The notes: generated by a model from the letters alone, not told the origin. A stretch of DNA of 64,000 nt from Anseranas semipalmata (GCA_013399115.1 VXAA01003276.1:109237-173236); one strand, 5' to 3'; shown: positions 50,061-63,366, numbered from the stretch's first letter. Numbers and translations are program-made.

Positions 50061-53000
50061 TCAACAAATAGTACTAAAACCCATGTTCTGAAAGTTTGGC
50101 AGACATGGGGACTAGATGTGGTGCACAGTAAACGTGGGTCACAGTTGGTGTATGCTGGCACACATTGATGTCTAAACTTCACTTAAGCTAAACAAACAAA
50201 AATCTGGAACTGACTTTGACAGAAGTTTGTTTTGAACAGAAACAGAAGGATTTGTTTCTTACAGGATTGCCAATTTCATGGAAGTATTGTGATACACTGA
50301 AAATGGAAGTAGAAACAAACAGACTTAAAACCTATCTCCCCTAAGAAAGCAAAAAACTTTCTAAGAGCAGGCACAAGGAATGTAGCCCTCAGCCGCCCTA
50401 AGGAAGGATTTGACATGCTTAAAAGGTAAACGATGAAAAGGTAAATCTTATAAACAAAGACTAACTGAAATGGCCAATTGTTAACTAATTTGTGTGTATC
50501 TTATCATTACAGGCTATATAGGCATGAAAAGCAGTGCTTTATTTAGGAAAAAATGTATGCACAGAACTGATGTTGCCTGAGGGCTGTGTGTATGACAGCA
50601 GAGGTTCTAAAGTGCTAAAAAGTGCTGGTAATACCACTTATGTGTTATAAATCTGTATTTAAATGTAAAGTTTGGGAAAACTTTTGGAGGTGGTAGATAA
50701 TAATATAGCTGTTAAACCATGAACATTTAGGTGGAGGATAGTTTTCCTTCCAGCACCCCACTGTTTTTAACATTTTAACAGTGGTCTTCCCTTTAAGGTG
50801 TTTAAATTAGGTTTGGTGTTCAGAGTTTTAAAATTTCCTCTCTCTTTACTCTGAACAGCTGCTTAATTTTCTGTTCTTTTAATGAAAACTGCAGATTATG
50901 GTACAGATGAGCTTCTTCAGAGATTTTGTCTACTCACTTTGGGGCAAACAATTAAAACTGATTAAATATTTGGTGAAACAGTTCCATTTTTATTTTAAAA
51001 AGTATAATTTGAATTTATCTGCAGTTGTATTTAAAAAGAGAAAAATGAAAACTGTAAAGGGAAATTGTCAGAGATTTTTAATTTTTTTTCCTAAATTATG
51101 ATATTATTTCCAGTTTTCTAAAGAATGCCAAGAAAATTTGGATTTTGTTTAAAATCAGTTTTATTCTCCCCTTGTTTTTACTTAAGTGGGTGAATTGAAA
51201 ACATCTTTTACACTGCTTGAGCTGTAGGTTCCTTTCATTGTAGAAAGAAAAATAGTGTCACATTGATCCTGGAAAAGCTGAAAGTACTTGAAAAACAGTT
51301 CATCCTCTTTCTAACATTCCAGTCTTGTAAAGAAATTAAAAAAAAAGTTGCTCCTGAATGAATAATTAATCATTTTAAAGTGTTTCTTTTCTTTCTTTGT
51401 TTGTTTTTCAAGGAAATGTTGAGTGGCTTTTTTCAATTTCGCGTGTTTCAATTTTGTGGTTAATATAAGCAGAAATGACAGATTTTTAATTTTGTAGTGT
51501 GTTTTAATTTTTGTGTAGAACAAAAATATTTGGCAGCCAAGATTAAAATTGATTATATTATTGTTGTAGAAACATGTAGCTAGATTTAGTCCCTATCATT
51601 CTCTATTGCAACCTGAATAGGTAGGATAGAGGGAAGACAAAGCAAAGCAAGAGCCTTACAATCCTCCTATTTTTCAGAGTAAGAAATGCTATCAGGAGCT
51701 GCCCAAAATGACAGAGAGTGTTCTGATAAGCAACTGAGTCCATATTTCCCAAATCCCATCTCTGTGTTTTCATCAGAATCAAAAAAGATCTTTCTTTATT
51801 TGCTTGGATCCTATACTCATGAACATATTTTCCACATGGATTTTTTTTTTTTTTTATAATTGCTGAAACATCTTGTCAAATAAAACAAAGGAAAAGATAA
51901 TGCTGCTACTGCTACACTATTTGGGGAGATGAATTATTAAACTTGGCTTTAGTCCTTAAGAAAATGTTTGCTCAAGGTATAGTTACTATTTATTTGTTTC
52001 AGAGCTGCTAATATCTATTAAGATACAGATGTAGTTTGAAAACAAATACTAGCTGTGGAAAAGGTATGGGGCAGATAAAAGAGTTTGTCACCAGCTTGGC
52101 AGAACTTCCTAACGTGAAGACCAAAGCAGCAACACATTCAGCATTTTTTTCTTCTCAGTTGTTTTCCTTTATATACATATATGTGTGTATGTACCCTGCA
52201 GTACACACTCAGTAAACAGTGAGATGTTAAGTGAAAACCCCTTCTGCATGTTAAAGGCCAGCCCTCAAGTCCTCACACTCCCAGGAAAACATTTCGCATC
52301 TCATCTGTTCAGGAGTAAGATGTACCAGCATCTCTGAAGAAGACAAAGAGTTGTATTCAGCTATTGGAAATGCCCCAACTGATCTCAAGATCTACATTTC
52401 TGCTCTTCCCACTTTCCTTTGTATTTTTAATATCTGTAGTTTAGCAGGAGGTAGGATTCAGTTCTATCCACTGGTAACAGTGTCATACGTGTCTGCAGGA
52501 TTCACTCTGAATAGCCTCCAAATTGCCACACATGGGACTGAAATCTCAAATGCTGTAGCATATATGCCAGAGAACCAATTCCTTAGCTTTCCTGATATGT
52601 TTTCTAATAGCATATGTATTTGGACTCTTTGTCAATATGATGCATATGAGTTTGGGCCTGCAATATTACATGTCAGTAGCCTATTGGTTTCAAATATACC
52701 CATGCAGTCAATGATTATTGTCTACTTTATCTTCTCCTTTTGTTTTTCCCTGTGGAGGCACATTTTCTACAAAGGCTTCAGTTGCCCGGGTAATCATCTC
52801 CCAATGATACAGGCAGAGCAAGTACTTCTTTTTTTTTTTTTTTTCTAGAACAAAAACAGTTATGATAATGGGAAAAGCTGAAACTTACAGGTCACAAATG
52901 AAAAAACACCACCAGCAAAAAAATCCCCTAAAACAAAACCAGTCTAAAACATGTTATTGCCAGGACACAGGTTTTTCCTCTTATAACATGAAGAAATATT

Positions 53001-55589
53001 AGCTGAGAATAAGCACGACTTAATGAAAGATAAGGACTTATTAAAAATAAATCCTGTGTACAATCTGCTACTAATTGAGTGCATTATATTGTTACCTCAT
53101 AAAATCAAGTTTTCATGCCTGATTAGCAGGTTAAACTTTGATTCTACTCAATTTCTCTCTCCCCATGTTTCCCCATGAATAGATAATGTAATTGATGCTT
53201 TGCCCCAGGCTTCAAATGACCAACTGCCGTAGTGGAATGCCAGACATGTCTGAATTCATGTTATTGGCTCTTTTCACCTTGTGGACCTGTAAAATATGTA
53301 TCAAGGCTAGAAGTGACAGAAATGCAGCAGCTGGCTATAAGTTAGATGTGACAGAATATTGCAGAATTATCCATTCCAATGAAAGTAGCTATGAAAAGCA
53401 ATCATGTTAACTAAATATGAACTAAGTAACAAGATTAGGGTTTAATTAGAAAATTAAAGCAAGTGGAAACCTGTTTGTTATTCTGTTATTTCCTTACACC
53501 ATCCCAAGTGTTGCTTCCATGGGTATTTTTACATAATGGACTGGTATAAAATGTTGTTACTATCTTGGGGAAGAAGTGATAAAATAAGTGAGGTGTGGGG
53601 AGAGAAAAAGACTTTAGTCTCCAGCCAGATTAGCTGATGCCATTAAACTACAAATGCTGATTTCCGTTTAAGTATAAAATAATGGCAGCAGAATCACACA
53701 TTTGCTACCTCTGTGGGTTGTCTACACAGCTATCATTCAGCCCTGTGGATCACGACTCTCCTCTGAGCATGAGCCACAGTCACCTTCTCCTCTGGGAGAC
53801 TGGACTTGTGGATTTTTTTGCAGTGTAGCTTGCCTCCTTTACTTGTAGGGCACATCTAACATCACTGCAAAGAGCCAGGTTACTCTGCTGAGTCATGAGG
53901 TGGGAGGTTGATGACATAATCTTGCTAAAGGATAATGTCCTTCCACATACACTTCCATTATGAATTCAGATCTCTGATATTAGAACCGCAGCCTGTGTTA
54001 GTTAGTAGAGGTTTTCCATTGAAGCTTTCAGATAAAAAATGAGGAATAGAGAGATTCTGAAAAACAATACATTACTGTATCACTAAGATAGATATTAATG
54101 TGCTAATTTGGAAAATCATCTATGAAACCCAAAGAAAACTGATGATAGTTTTCCTGTCTCTTTGACTTTGGTACCTGAAAACAACCCTGGGGATGACAAT
54201 TCACATGATCACTGAAGGAGCTATCTCAGAGAACAGAGCTAAACAGACAAGATTGAAGTCCTGAGGCATCTCCCGGACCTCAGGAATATCTGGAGATCAG
54301 GAAAAAGTGGCTGCCTGAATGAAACAGATCATGAAGCCTCTGGCATTTCAAGAACGTTGTAAAAATTATAAGCGGCGTGCTATTTTGCAAAGAATTACAT
54401 GTGTAACAGTTTTTTTTTTTTATTGCTTTTGGTTTAAAGCAGAGTCTATTGTGTTATTGTTTTTACTTAACAACTCTTTGAAGGTTCCAACAAATTGGGA
54501 AATTATATCTTATCGTGTGTTATTGTAAATACTGTCTTCTCACTTCTTCTATAGAATAAAACAATAAGAAAGCATCTGTCTTTTTTTATGAAGACAGATA
54601 TATATATATAAAATATAAACAAAACAAAACAACAAAAACAACAAAAAACACAAAACCCAAACCATTCACAACTGAAACAGAAACCAAAGGGTTTCATTAC
54701 AGAAAGTTCTTTTGAAATTGAGGCGATGACAACTAACTTCTGCTGTACCACGCTGTGCTAAACAGGCACACCAAATAAATTCAACTTCAATTTCCCTGAA
54801 AGCTGTTAAGTTGCTTTACTGGCACCTGTCTGGAATTCAATGTCACACTACAAAATGCTCCCTTCTAACATGACACTTATGCAGCTGTAACTCTGGTAAC
54901 AAAAATGTGTTTCTAACTGGAAAGCTGAAAATGCAGGTAAACATCAAGTGTGGTCTTTTCCTATTTGAACTAATATGTTACTGATTTTTCATTCAAGAAG
55001 ACCTGCATTATTATTGGCTATAATGCTGTTTGTTAGGAAGTGTCCCATGTACTTTAATATATATATATATTCACTCACACCTTAAATACATCTGGTCAAT
55101 TAAAATCCTGAACCATCTTTTCAAAATCAGGGAGCATTTTCGTAAATCTGAAAGAGCAAAACACCAGGGGTGCAACCTGCTGCAGGATAAACTTTTTTTC
55201 CAGAATGTCTGTGTCCTTTCTGATATGTACCACCTGAATAAACAGAGAAGTAGTTCAAACATTTGGGTCCAGTAATTTTCTCTGCCAATGCTGCATATGG
55301 TTCAAAATCATGGAAAGAATAATTGTGGTGAAATGAGTCTTTTGTTTGTTTGTTTTGAAAATCATTTGACATGAACATGGCTTGTGTTTTTTACTTCATT
55401 TTCCCTTTCTTCCTTTTCTCCTAATAAAGTATGCAGAATCTGAAACTTCTGTGATAAAGTTATTGAGTTTCACATTGTGGACGACTTGCAGAAGATGAGA
55501 GGGAGGACTGGAGAAGAAGCATCCTTCAACATGCATGAATAGGAATCAAATGACTTCAGTACAGTTTTGTCATTGCATCTATATTGCCA

Positions 55590-55711
55590 GCTAACAACTA
55601 TGCAGTTATTTAAAGGGGAAAAAATAAATATGTCTTATTAAACTGAAGACAGGTCTGTTTTAATAAGACATATTTATTTTTTCTCCTTTAAATTACTACA
55701 TAGTTGTTAGC
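55590..55711. repeat. Near-perfect inverted repeat, arms about 54 bp, loop 13 nt
   Basis: Left arm 55590-55643 and right arm 55657-55711 are reverse complements with only a few differences. The outer end is GCTAACAACTATG against CATAGTTGTTAGC; the inner core TAAATATGTCTTATTAAA is matched except for one inserted T. The 13-nt loop is TGAAGACAGGTCT (55644-55656). The right arm directly abuts a CR1 copy. It could be a foldback/MITE-like element or a rearrangement product. Confidence 0.9.
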
Positions 55712-56216
55712 TTTAATACTGCATCCAGTTTTGGGTGCCACAGAATGAGAAAGACATTGGTCAGCTAGGGAGAGTTTAGGGGCAGCACAGAGATGGTGGG
55801 GGCTGTAGCTCTTCCCCTGCAAAGAGAGGCAGGGGGATCTGGGCTTGGTCAGCCTGGAACAGAGACAGCTTCAGGTGTTCAACAGCAGCCCCCAATGTCT
55901 ACAGGGAGGTCAATGTGCTGGAAACGGTGCTGGGATTTCCACAGTGGTACAGGGTAGGAAGGCAAGAGACAGTGGTCATACGCTGAAATGAGGGGAGTTC
56001 TGACTGAATATATTGAAAAAAAAAAAAAAAATCCCAATGAGAGTAATGCAGCACTCACACAGGTTGCCCAGAGACAATGTGCAGTCTCCATCCTTGGAAG
56101 TTTTAAAGCCCTGAGCAACCTGGTCTGAAGTCAGTTTTTCCAACTTTGAACAGGAAGTTGGAGTGGGGACATCCTGAGTCCCCTTCCAGCCTCAACTCTT
56201 CTGTTGTTTTATGTGG
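55712..56216 (+). mobile_element. Old, diverged CR1 copy, about 500 bp
   Basis: Contains recognisable CR1 blocks in order: 'actgcatccagttttgggtg', 'cagcctggaacagagacagc', 'cacacaggttgcccagagac', 'ctccatccttggaagtttta', and 'ccccttccagcctcaactct' near the end. An internal A15 run (56016-56030) interrupts it. The tail octamers are eroded. Its 5' edge coincides with the right arm of the 55590-55711 inverted repeat. Confidence 0.8.
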
Positions 56217-57433
56217 TTCTTTCTAAGAAATAAGCCTGAATATTCTGCTGTGAATGTTTTTGGGTGGTTATACATAGGTCTATGAACTATGGAGCTGAGG
56301 CAAAAAGATTAACATATCTTAAAAGATAAAGATTTTTATTTCAGAATAAAAGAGGTAGACATATTTTGGCATTGCCACTTTTAATTTTTACAATCTCTCT
56401 TAATAAGAAGACAGAAGTCAGAGTGCAACACAACTGACATATTCATCTGCTGACGTGTTTACAACTATAAAATCAGTTATGCTTTCAGTTAAAATGGAAT
56501 CTTTGTATTTGGCACTCATCTATTCTGTATGATTAATAAACTACTTACAAATTTTTCAGCTGAAGAAAAATCAAAACAAAATCAAACTTCTCTAGGCCTC
56601 CTAAATAAAAGAGGCATGGAACTAGCAATGGAGAATAAAGTGAAAGTGTCCTGAGGTGGAGTTCTCTTTTGCGGCTTTGTTCAGACCCTGCCTCTGTCTC
56701 TTTCTGCCTCCTAAAATATGTCTCTTTATTTGTCTAGTGATTTTTCTCAGCTTCCCAGTCCTTAAAACACCACTTGTTCTTTAGCTCCCTTCATTCTGCA
56801 TAAGTTGCTGTCAGTGATTCCAAACTTTCAGAGACCATTGCAATTTTCAAGATACCCAAACATGATATACAATATTTTTCTCTGGGCCCCCACAGTACCA
56901 TCCCAGTCAGAAATTTAATGAAATTTCTTTAAATGCACTAACAATTCACGTAGAATATGCATGACCAAGAAACATGTAGAGTATGTGGTATTTCAAATAA
57001 AGCAGCTTCCCATGGCTTCCCTATCTTGCTGAAAAAAAGATTCAGTGTACCCTTAAGGGGAGAAATTATGAAGGGTAGGAGGAGAGGCTGCTTGGGAGCA
57101 GTTGTGTGAAGGGACTGAGAAGCAGCTTGCAATCGAAGATCAGTGGAAGCCCATCAGAGGGTAGGCAGCAAAGGCTTAAGAGTAAGATGAAGAGTAAGGC
57201 ATCCTGGATGAAGTAAGACAGCAGGGAATAGTGTTATCTGGAATTTCTGTAAATTAAACAATATTCCTGTAAATAAAACAAACTGTTCTCCATGACAAAC
57301 AATATCACCCTGGAACAATTTTAACTCAACACAGAGATGTGTACCAGTGAAAAGAGAACAGCACTATTATTATATTAAAGTAGTTCTTGTTTATGGTAAT
57401 CTTGGAAAATTAACCTTTTTATTCTCTCCTTAC

Positions 57434-57583
57434 CTGCTTCATTGGTCCTGATCATGCGGGATGGTGCACTTGGGTCTCCGGTCCCAATTTTGTTGGTTGC
57501 TACAACTCTAAACTCATACTCCACCCAAGGGTTCAGTTCAACAGCCATAGCAGACTCCATGTCTCCACTTATCACATCAGGAA
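57434..57583 (-). CDS. CNTN6: CNTN6 exon encoding second half of FN3 domain 1
   Basis: It follows a TGTCTGCAG acceptor and ends GCAG|GTAAGG; 150 nt, phase 1 to phase 1. The translation runs [20 protein letters not shown], then [18 protein letters not shown], and ends MIRTNEA. The segment [12 protein letters not shown] is the E/F-strand core conserved across contactins. GDMESAMAV is, as I remember it, specific to CNTN6, whereas paralogues have DGKT at this point. With the preceding exon it completes a 103-codon FN3 module. An 804-bp intron separates the two, and nearly 10 kb of intron separates this exon from the next. Confidence 0.96.
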
Positions 57584-58387
57584 CTGCAGACAGTAAAGAA
57601 ATGATAGGTCACTCAGAAATCTGAAGCTCACATTCAGTGTTTCAATAGCAAGTTGATTTTATTCTAGAATATAGCCATTAGAAATGACAGATATCAAGAA
57701 TCTGTTAGAAATCACAGTTAGATTTTTGACACTGTGCTACTCCCAAAAAGACAAAGATTGAAGGGTAGAGGGTAGAGCTTTCTGCTTGTTCACAGATGCA
57801 TCATGCAAGTGTCATTGTGTTGTCCTTTCAGAGATCACAGAATCACAGAATCACAGAATATCCCGAGTTGGAAGGGACCCATAAGGATCATCGAGTCCAA
57901 CTCCTGGCACTGCACAGGTCTACCCAAAATTTTAGACCATGTGACTAAGTGCACAGTCCAAACGCCTCTTAAATTCAGACAGGCTTGGTGCAGTGACTAC
58001 TTCACTGGGGAGCCTGTTCCAGTGTGCAACCACCCTCTCAGTGAAGAACCTCTTCCTAATGTCCAACCTAAACCTCCCCTGCCTCAGCTTGACACTATTG
58101 CCGCGGGTTCTATCACTGGTGATTAAGGAGAATAGGTCGGTGCCTGGCCCTCCACTCCCCCTCGCAAGGAAGTTGTAGACTGTAGAGATGTTGCTTAGTA
58201 ACATGAAGAAATAATAATGATAATTAAAAAAAAAAAAAATCAGTGCTTTCAAATTATTAAAAATCAGTGCTTTTAATTTATTATTGTTCTCTTAACAGTA
58301 TCTGTTCCTGCAGTTGCTGCTGGTTATTATTGTCATGAGGCAGGAGTTTTGAACACACTGCTTGTGCTATTTTAAAGTTCTTCTCAC
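57584..58387 (-). other. CNTN6: CNTN6 intron inside FN3 domain 1 (804 bp)
   Basis: GTGAG donor and TGTCTGCAG acceptor, phase 1. Nearly half of it is a CR1 copy in the same orientation as the gene (57833-58195), with an A13 run just beyond it. Confidence 0.93.
57833..58195 (-). mobile_element. CR1 LINE 3' fragment inside a CNTN6 intron
   Basis: Starts with three AATCACAG-type units, then 'gagttggaagggacccataa', 'atcgagtccaactcctggca', 'gcctgttccagtgtgcaacc' and 'gaacctcttcctaatgtcca'. Same orientation as CNTN6 and 192 nt from the FN3-1 exon donor. Confidence 0.95.
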
Positions 58388-58546
58388 CTGTTTTTACTGT
58401 CTGCCAGCCAAGAGAAAATGGACTGCGTGCTTGCAGGTTGTAGAGGGAGATCGGGCTGTGATTGTCTGCTCCAGGGCTCCAGGAGAGTGTTGCTGTGGTG
58501 TCTGTAATTTCCTCCACTATTACAACCCCTGGGGGACCGGGAGGAC
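58388..58546 (-). CDS. CNTN6: CNTN6 exon encoding first half of FN3 domain 1 (partial gene)
   Basis: First CNTN6 exon visible in the window; everything 5' of it (signal peptide, six Ig domains) lies beyond 64000. On the minus strand it follows a TTCTAG acceptor and ends at CAG|GTGAG. It is 159 nt and enters and leaves in phase 1. The translation starts [19 protein letters not shown] and contains [14 protein letters not shown] and [10 protein letters not shown], the A-to-D strand part of a contactin FN3 domain. This matches my memory of human CNTN6 better than CNTN3, 4 or 5, which have AQLSW and TPFSVGW at these places. Contactin-6 is a GPI-anchored neuronal surface protein, reported to interact with CHL1, PTPRG and Notch. 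Because it is phase 1-1, skipping this exon alone would keep the frame but break the FN3 fold. Confidence 0.95.
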
Positions 58547-60203
58547 CTAGAATAAAGTGGAATAATCAAGCAGAACACACCATCATTGCAGCTGAACAGC
58601 AATAATACAGGAGACGTATTCTGCAGAGAGTTCATGAAATACAAGGGTTAAAATGCACATTACTGCAACATGGTGAGAGCTTATTTCCAAAATTTCTACT
58701 GGCAAATTGTGATTGTTTCTACTCTTTAAATACTGTGTAGGTAAGAAGCAATTAACTTATCAAAGTGACAGCAGAAGAACTAGAAATAAAAATGGATTTC
58801 TAAAAAATCCTCCATTATAATTGTTCTGAACCTAAAATTAAAGGAAAAAAGACAATCTTTAAGAAGCATTAAGGCTAAATTGAACACTCACAATAACATC
58901 TTCTCTTTGTGAGAATTATCATCAGGAAAGACAAATTATGATCAAAATAAAGTAAGGTTGGATGTGTTTCTTGAGGAGCAAATAATATTGCTATTAACTG
59001 AGTTAAGAATATGAAATACATCCTGTTCTCAAATTCACTCATTCAAGGAAACAATCTGGATTACTATCCTTTTGGAAGTCCATTAACTGTTTGATTGAAA
59101 GCTATTGAAAAGAAAATAAAACCCAGACACAAATATTTTAAAGGTTGATATTTACTGTGATTCCATTGAAAACAAACAAAAAACTCCAACAAGTTCTCAT
59201 TTGAGAAATTAGAGGATTATTTGTTCCACTTAGCTACACCTAATGAGAAAATACTAATCACCAATTGTATAAGCCATGTGAGTGCTCCAATAAGTAAGTT
59301 ATCTGGTAACAGACATGACTTTGCAATGAAAAATGTGCCTGTAACTTCCTCCCAACCCCCAATTTTCTTCTTTAATTCTTCCTGATATTGGTACTACCGG
59401 TGTTTGAAAACATTGTATGTTTGCACTTGCCAAACTAAATTGGAGGCAAGGTTCTCCTGATTCAGAATCCTTTTACACAGCTGTTGTAACCACATGTTTA
59501 GGGGGAAAGGCACATCTCTGTCAAGAGCAAATGCAGATTAAAAAAATCTCTCTTGTGGTTTCTTATACTTAAAAGCTTATACAAGTCCAGAAGGACAGGA
59601 CTTAGTACTTTTTAATACTACTTAATTAAAATATTGATATCATTAATAGCTGTAAATAATTATGAAAGAATCTGGATATTTTTAACATCTAATTCTTTCC
59701 AATTCTTTTCCAGACTTCTGTTGTTGTAGGCTGAAGCTACTCATGTACAGATGGAAGCCTCTGAAATCAGAAATGCACTGACCATTTTCTCCCAAAATGA
59801 AACTGCAGGTGTTGATGAAAGCAACTTTCTGGCTACATTTCTGGGAGAGCCTGATACTCTTTGCGCGTATTAGACATTCCCTTAGAGTTACAGAGGAGCA
59901 GATCCTTTGGACACCTCCATTCCTGTCCATCCTAACAGTAATCCATTATGAGTGGTGTGGTCCTACCAGAGCTCAGCAGTTGCAGATAAGAGAGAGAAAA
60001 ACTCAGGTCTGGTTCCACCATTTGATGTTGCAGTTGTAGCCAGGTTCTCTACATTACTGAACTCAGGTTTTTTTGTTTGTTTGTTTGCATGTGTGTGCTA
60101 TTTTATGCAACCAAATCTTTTCCTGGCTAGAATCCTTAGTCCATAAGTAAAAAACAACTTATGTGAATATCAAAGGCTAAAAAAAAACCTATTAATTGAA
60201 ATA

Positions 60204-60249
60204 TTTTTTTTTTTTTTTTCGTGTGCGTGTGTGTGTGTGTGTGTGTGTG
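60204..60249 (+). repeat. T16 followed by (GT)n
   Basis: T16 (60204-60219), then CGTGTGC and eleven GT units (60227-60248). In the CNTN6 transcript this is a CA repeat followed by A16. Confidence 0.93.
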
Positions 60250-63200
60250 GTTTGCAGCTTCAAACAGCTTTATGTTTCCACTGGTATGCCTTCAACAAAA
60301 GTGTGTTTACCTGAACTATGACAACAGCTTATTCAGAATTTTGTAGTAGTTCAACTCCATAGTCTCAGAGTGGAAGAGACATTGATTCCCTTAAATAATA
60401 AAGCAAATTACACTATTCTCTTTCCTCTGTTTGCTTGACAATGATCTACAAGTGAAAAATTGGCATAAAAATATTGGAAAGGTATGGCATTTACAGGAAT
60501 AAAAACAACAAAATAGACAAATAATTGTCTTTTTTTTTTTTATATAGAATTCAGTAAAGTTTAGTGTTATGGAAGTATGATGGAGCAAGACTTTCTGAAA
60601 TACATGTGCATGTGCACAGGAGCCCAGGATACTGCAGTGGGCTATGGGAAGAACAGGGCTTTCCACCCACAATGGTGCTGAGCAGCTTCTGTGGCTCCTG
60701 GTGCCAGGAGTCTGTCCTCTTCCCTTGCTATGCCTGCTCAGCAGGCTTAACACCACTGCTGTCAGTGCCTTTCTTCTCCAGTCTGGGATAAGATGGTGCC
60801 ACCCCTTGGACCCCTTGTGGCTCTTGGCTGTCTGGAGTCCCTCACTGGCAGTTGAAAGGTCTTGGTTTCCTTCCCGGGAGAAAGCAGGGCAGAAAGGTAT
60901 TTCCTGTGCACTCCTCCATTTTTGCCATGTATGCGCTGTTCTTTGGTGGGAAGCACCAGGTCAGGCCTTTGTCTCAGAATAGTAAGTCCTGGGGCTAATT
61001 TAATAAAACAGGGTGGTCTTCAATCTTCATCATCTACTGTTTCAGGCTATCTGTTGATGTAGGAAAATACTAGTGAAATTTTTATTTGTAGCCATGAGGG
61101 AAGGTTTAAAGGAAAGCTTGGACCCTGATGCAATCATATGCTTTTACTGAGTTGGAGCCCTAGGCCCAGAATTATATCATGGTCCCAAGCACAAACAAAA
61201 TTAAAGGAAAATATTTTAGTACTTTTCCTCTACGACAATATTTCTTCCATGCACAATGAATATTGTTAAAGAGTTTCTAGCTGCTGCATTATAGGAAAAA
61301 GAACAAGCTTCTTGCATATATAAAAATATCTAAAATATATTTATGCAGATGTCTCCTGCTAAATTCTCAATATATTTTGTTGTAGGAGCTCTCTCATGTT
61401 TTTTAAACCTTTTAAATGTATTCCTAGTCATGATAATGTGTCATTATGCTTTCTGAGATGTGTGCTCTTACACAGTCTGCAGGATGACTGCTAAAAAGCA
61501 TTTCCATTTCCAACAGCAGGCATTCTTGAAAGCGGATTAATAAGGGACAAAAGCCTCCGTGATGACAAATGTATGACAGTTAGCCAGGACCTGAGTGCTA
61601 TGCAGATGTCACTCATTTTTGTAGAAATCTCATTAAATTTTATGCTTGGATGTAATCATTCATGGTGTCAGCTGGATGGCTAATGCAGAGAAGCATTTCT
61701 CCCAAGGGCTGTGTTATTGTTCAGGATCTCTAAAACAATTTTTTAGTTGGGAATAGCCAATTGAGGAAAAAATGCACAGTCTGCTCAAATGCTTCTCTGG
61801 AAACCACACAGAAAATGACTGGTCGTAAATGCACTACAGTGCAGTTGACCTTCATAGAGAAGACATTTGAGGCTGTGATAGGCTCTTATGCAGCTCTAGG
61901 AACATTGGAAACCCAGCATAAAGGATATTAATCAGTTATCTTCTTTCAGAGCAATTCCATAGATCGATGCTTCGTTTCAGGACATGCGTGAATGCATTTT
62001 GGCAAACTTGTTTTATGTGTCTTTTTATTGTTGGAATGATCATCCTGAGAGGTCCTTTAGATTACTTGCGATGATTCAATGTTAATGTGAGAGTTCTTGA
62101 AAGACTGTTACCAATAATAACCGCGGTCATTCAGTGAGGCAGTGCCCTTTCCTGTGAATCCCAGGATATGCACTGATTTACTCTACTGCAGTCTGACCAG
62201 GATAATCTTTACTTTTACCAAACCACTAAAAAGCCTGATATACAGCGCTTTATGGATACAGAATTCTTGACCAGAAGATTTTGCTTTCTGAATGACAAGG
62301 TGTACTGGTTTGTCATCAAGAAAAAGTTAAGACAAGAAAAGAGGAAAAGAAAGAGGTGGTAACTACAGGATAATAGAAAAGGTGCATGAGAAAATACGAG
62401 CCTAACTGTAGCATAAATCCATTTTGTTGTGCCCACCTATGGTATTACACATGTTGGGGAACAAGAGGATGGAGAGGAAGGGTGATGTGTAGTGAATGCA
62501 ATGGGCACTGTGTCTTTCGAGGGTTTGCCCTCATCCACATCCCTACATGTGTGGTGTACCCATGTGGTTTCTTTAAGACAGCTCTGTAAAACCCTGGGAG
62601 AATGGAGAGGTCATACTCAGGACAGACAGGGAGGTCAGACTCGGCACTGGAAGGTAAGAAAGAGAAGATGTTGATGTTCCAGCCTGGGTAGTCTTGACTC
62701 ATTCCAAGAATGAAGGTCAGCAAAAATCCCTGGTGTCCTGCCTGAGAAAGTGTTTGGTGGTACTTTTGTCATTTTGTGCTCCTTTGCCCTGATTATTTCG
62801 CTGCCTTGTACAAACATAAAAATAGGGGATTTGGCCAAGACAACCTTGAGAGCTGCTAAGCTTTGTGAGCCAGACTTCAGATGCCGGACTGCAGTCCAGA
62901 GACTCTGAGCTGGATCTTTGTGTTACGGCAGTCGTGACTTGACACAAAATGTATGGACAGTGCAGGGAACGTGAACTGAAATCTTACCTTAGAAGGAAAA
63001 GCACCAGTAGCCTATAAATTACTTTACAAATGACATAACTAGCTGTCACCCTGGTAAAGGTGAAAAATTCAGAAACTGAGCTTTAGACATGTCTGTCATT
63101 GGCATATCCTGATGACTCCCTTTAGTACTGTGCACTTGCCAGCTGCCTCAGGTCTGGTCTGTACTGCCTCCATCTCTCTGTACAACCACAGTATGGGCAC

Positions 63201-63366
63201 CAACACTCCCAGAAACACATGGGTATCTTTCAGGTACTGACTTCATGAACATCACCACATCTGATTTGTATTTTTGTATTTGCATCTAGGCACTTTTTTG
63301 GACTGAAGTTATAGAAACGAGTTAAGTTCTCTTTCATAAAGGAGTAGCTTAGACAGAACAAAGAAT

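Larger units (their letters stand above)
47447..57433 (-). other. CNTN6: CNTN6 intron between FN3 domains 1 and 2 (about 10 kb)
   Basis: Phase 1. It contains a degraded long CR1 copy (55712-56216) preceded by the 55590-55711 inverted repeat, an L2/MIR-like fragment near 49945, and short poly-T and TA tracts. A 165-codon open frame on the plus strand (52351-52848) shows no recognisable domain and is treated as chance. Confidence 0.9.

Noticed and set aside
57803..58252. ORFs of 106-107 codons on both strands
   Set aside because: They lie in a CR1 3' fragment inside a CNTN6 intron. No intact reverse transcriptase is present.
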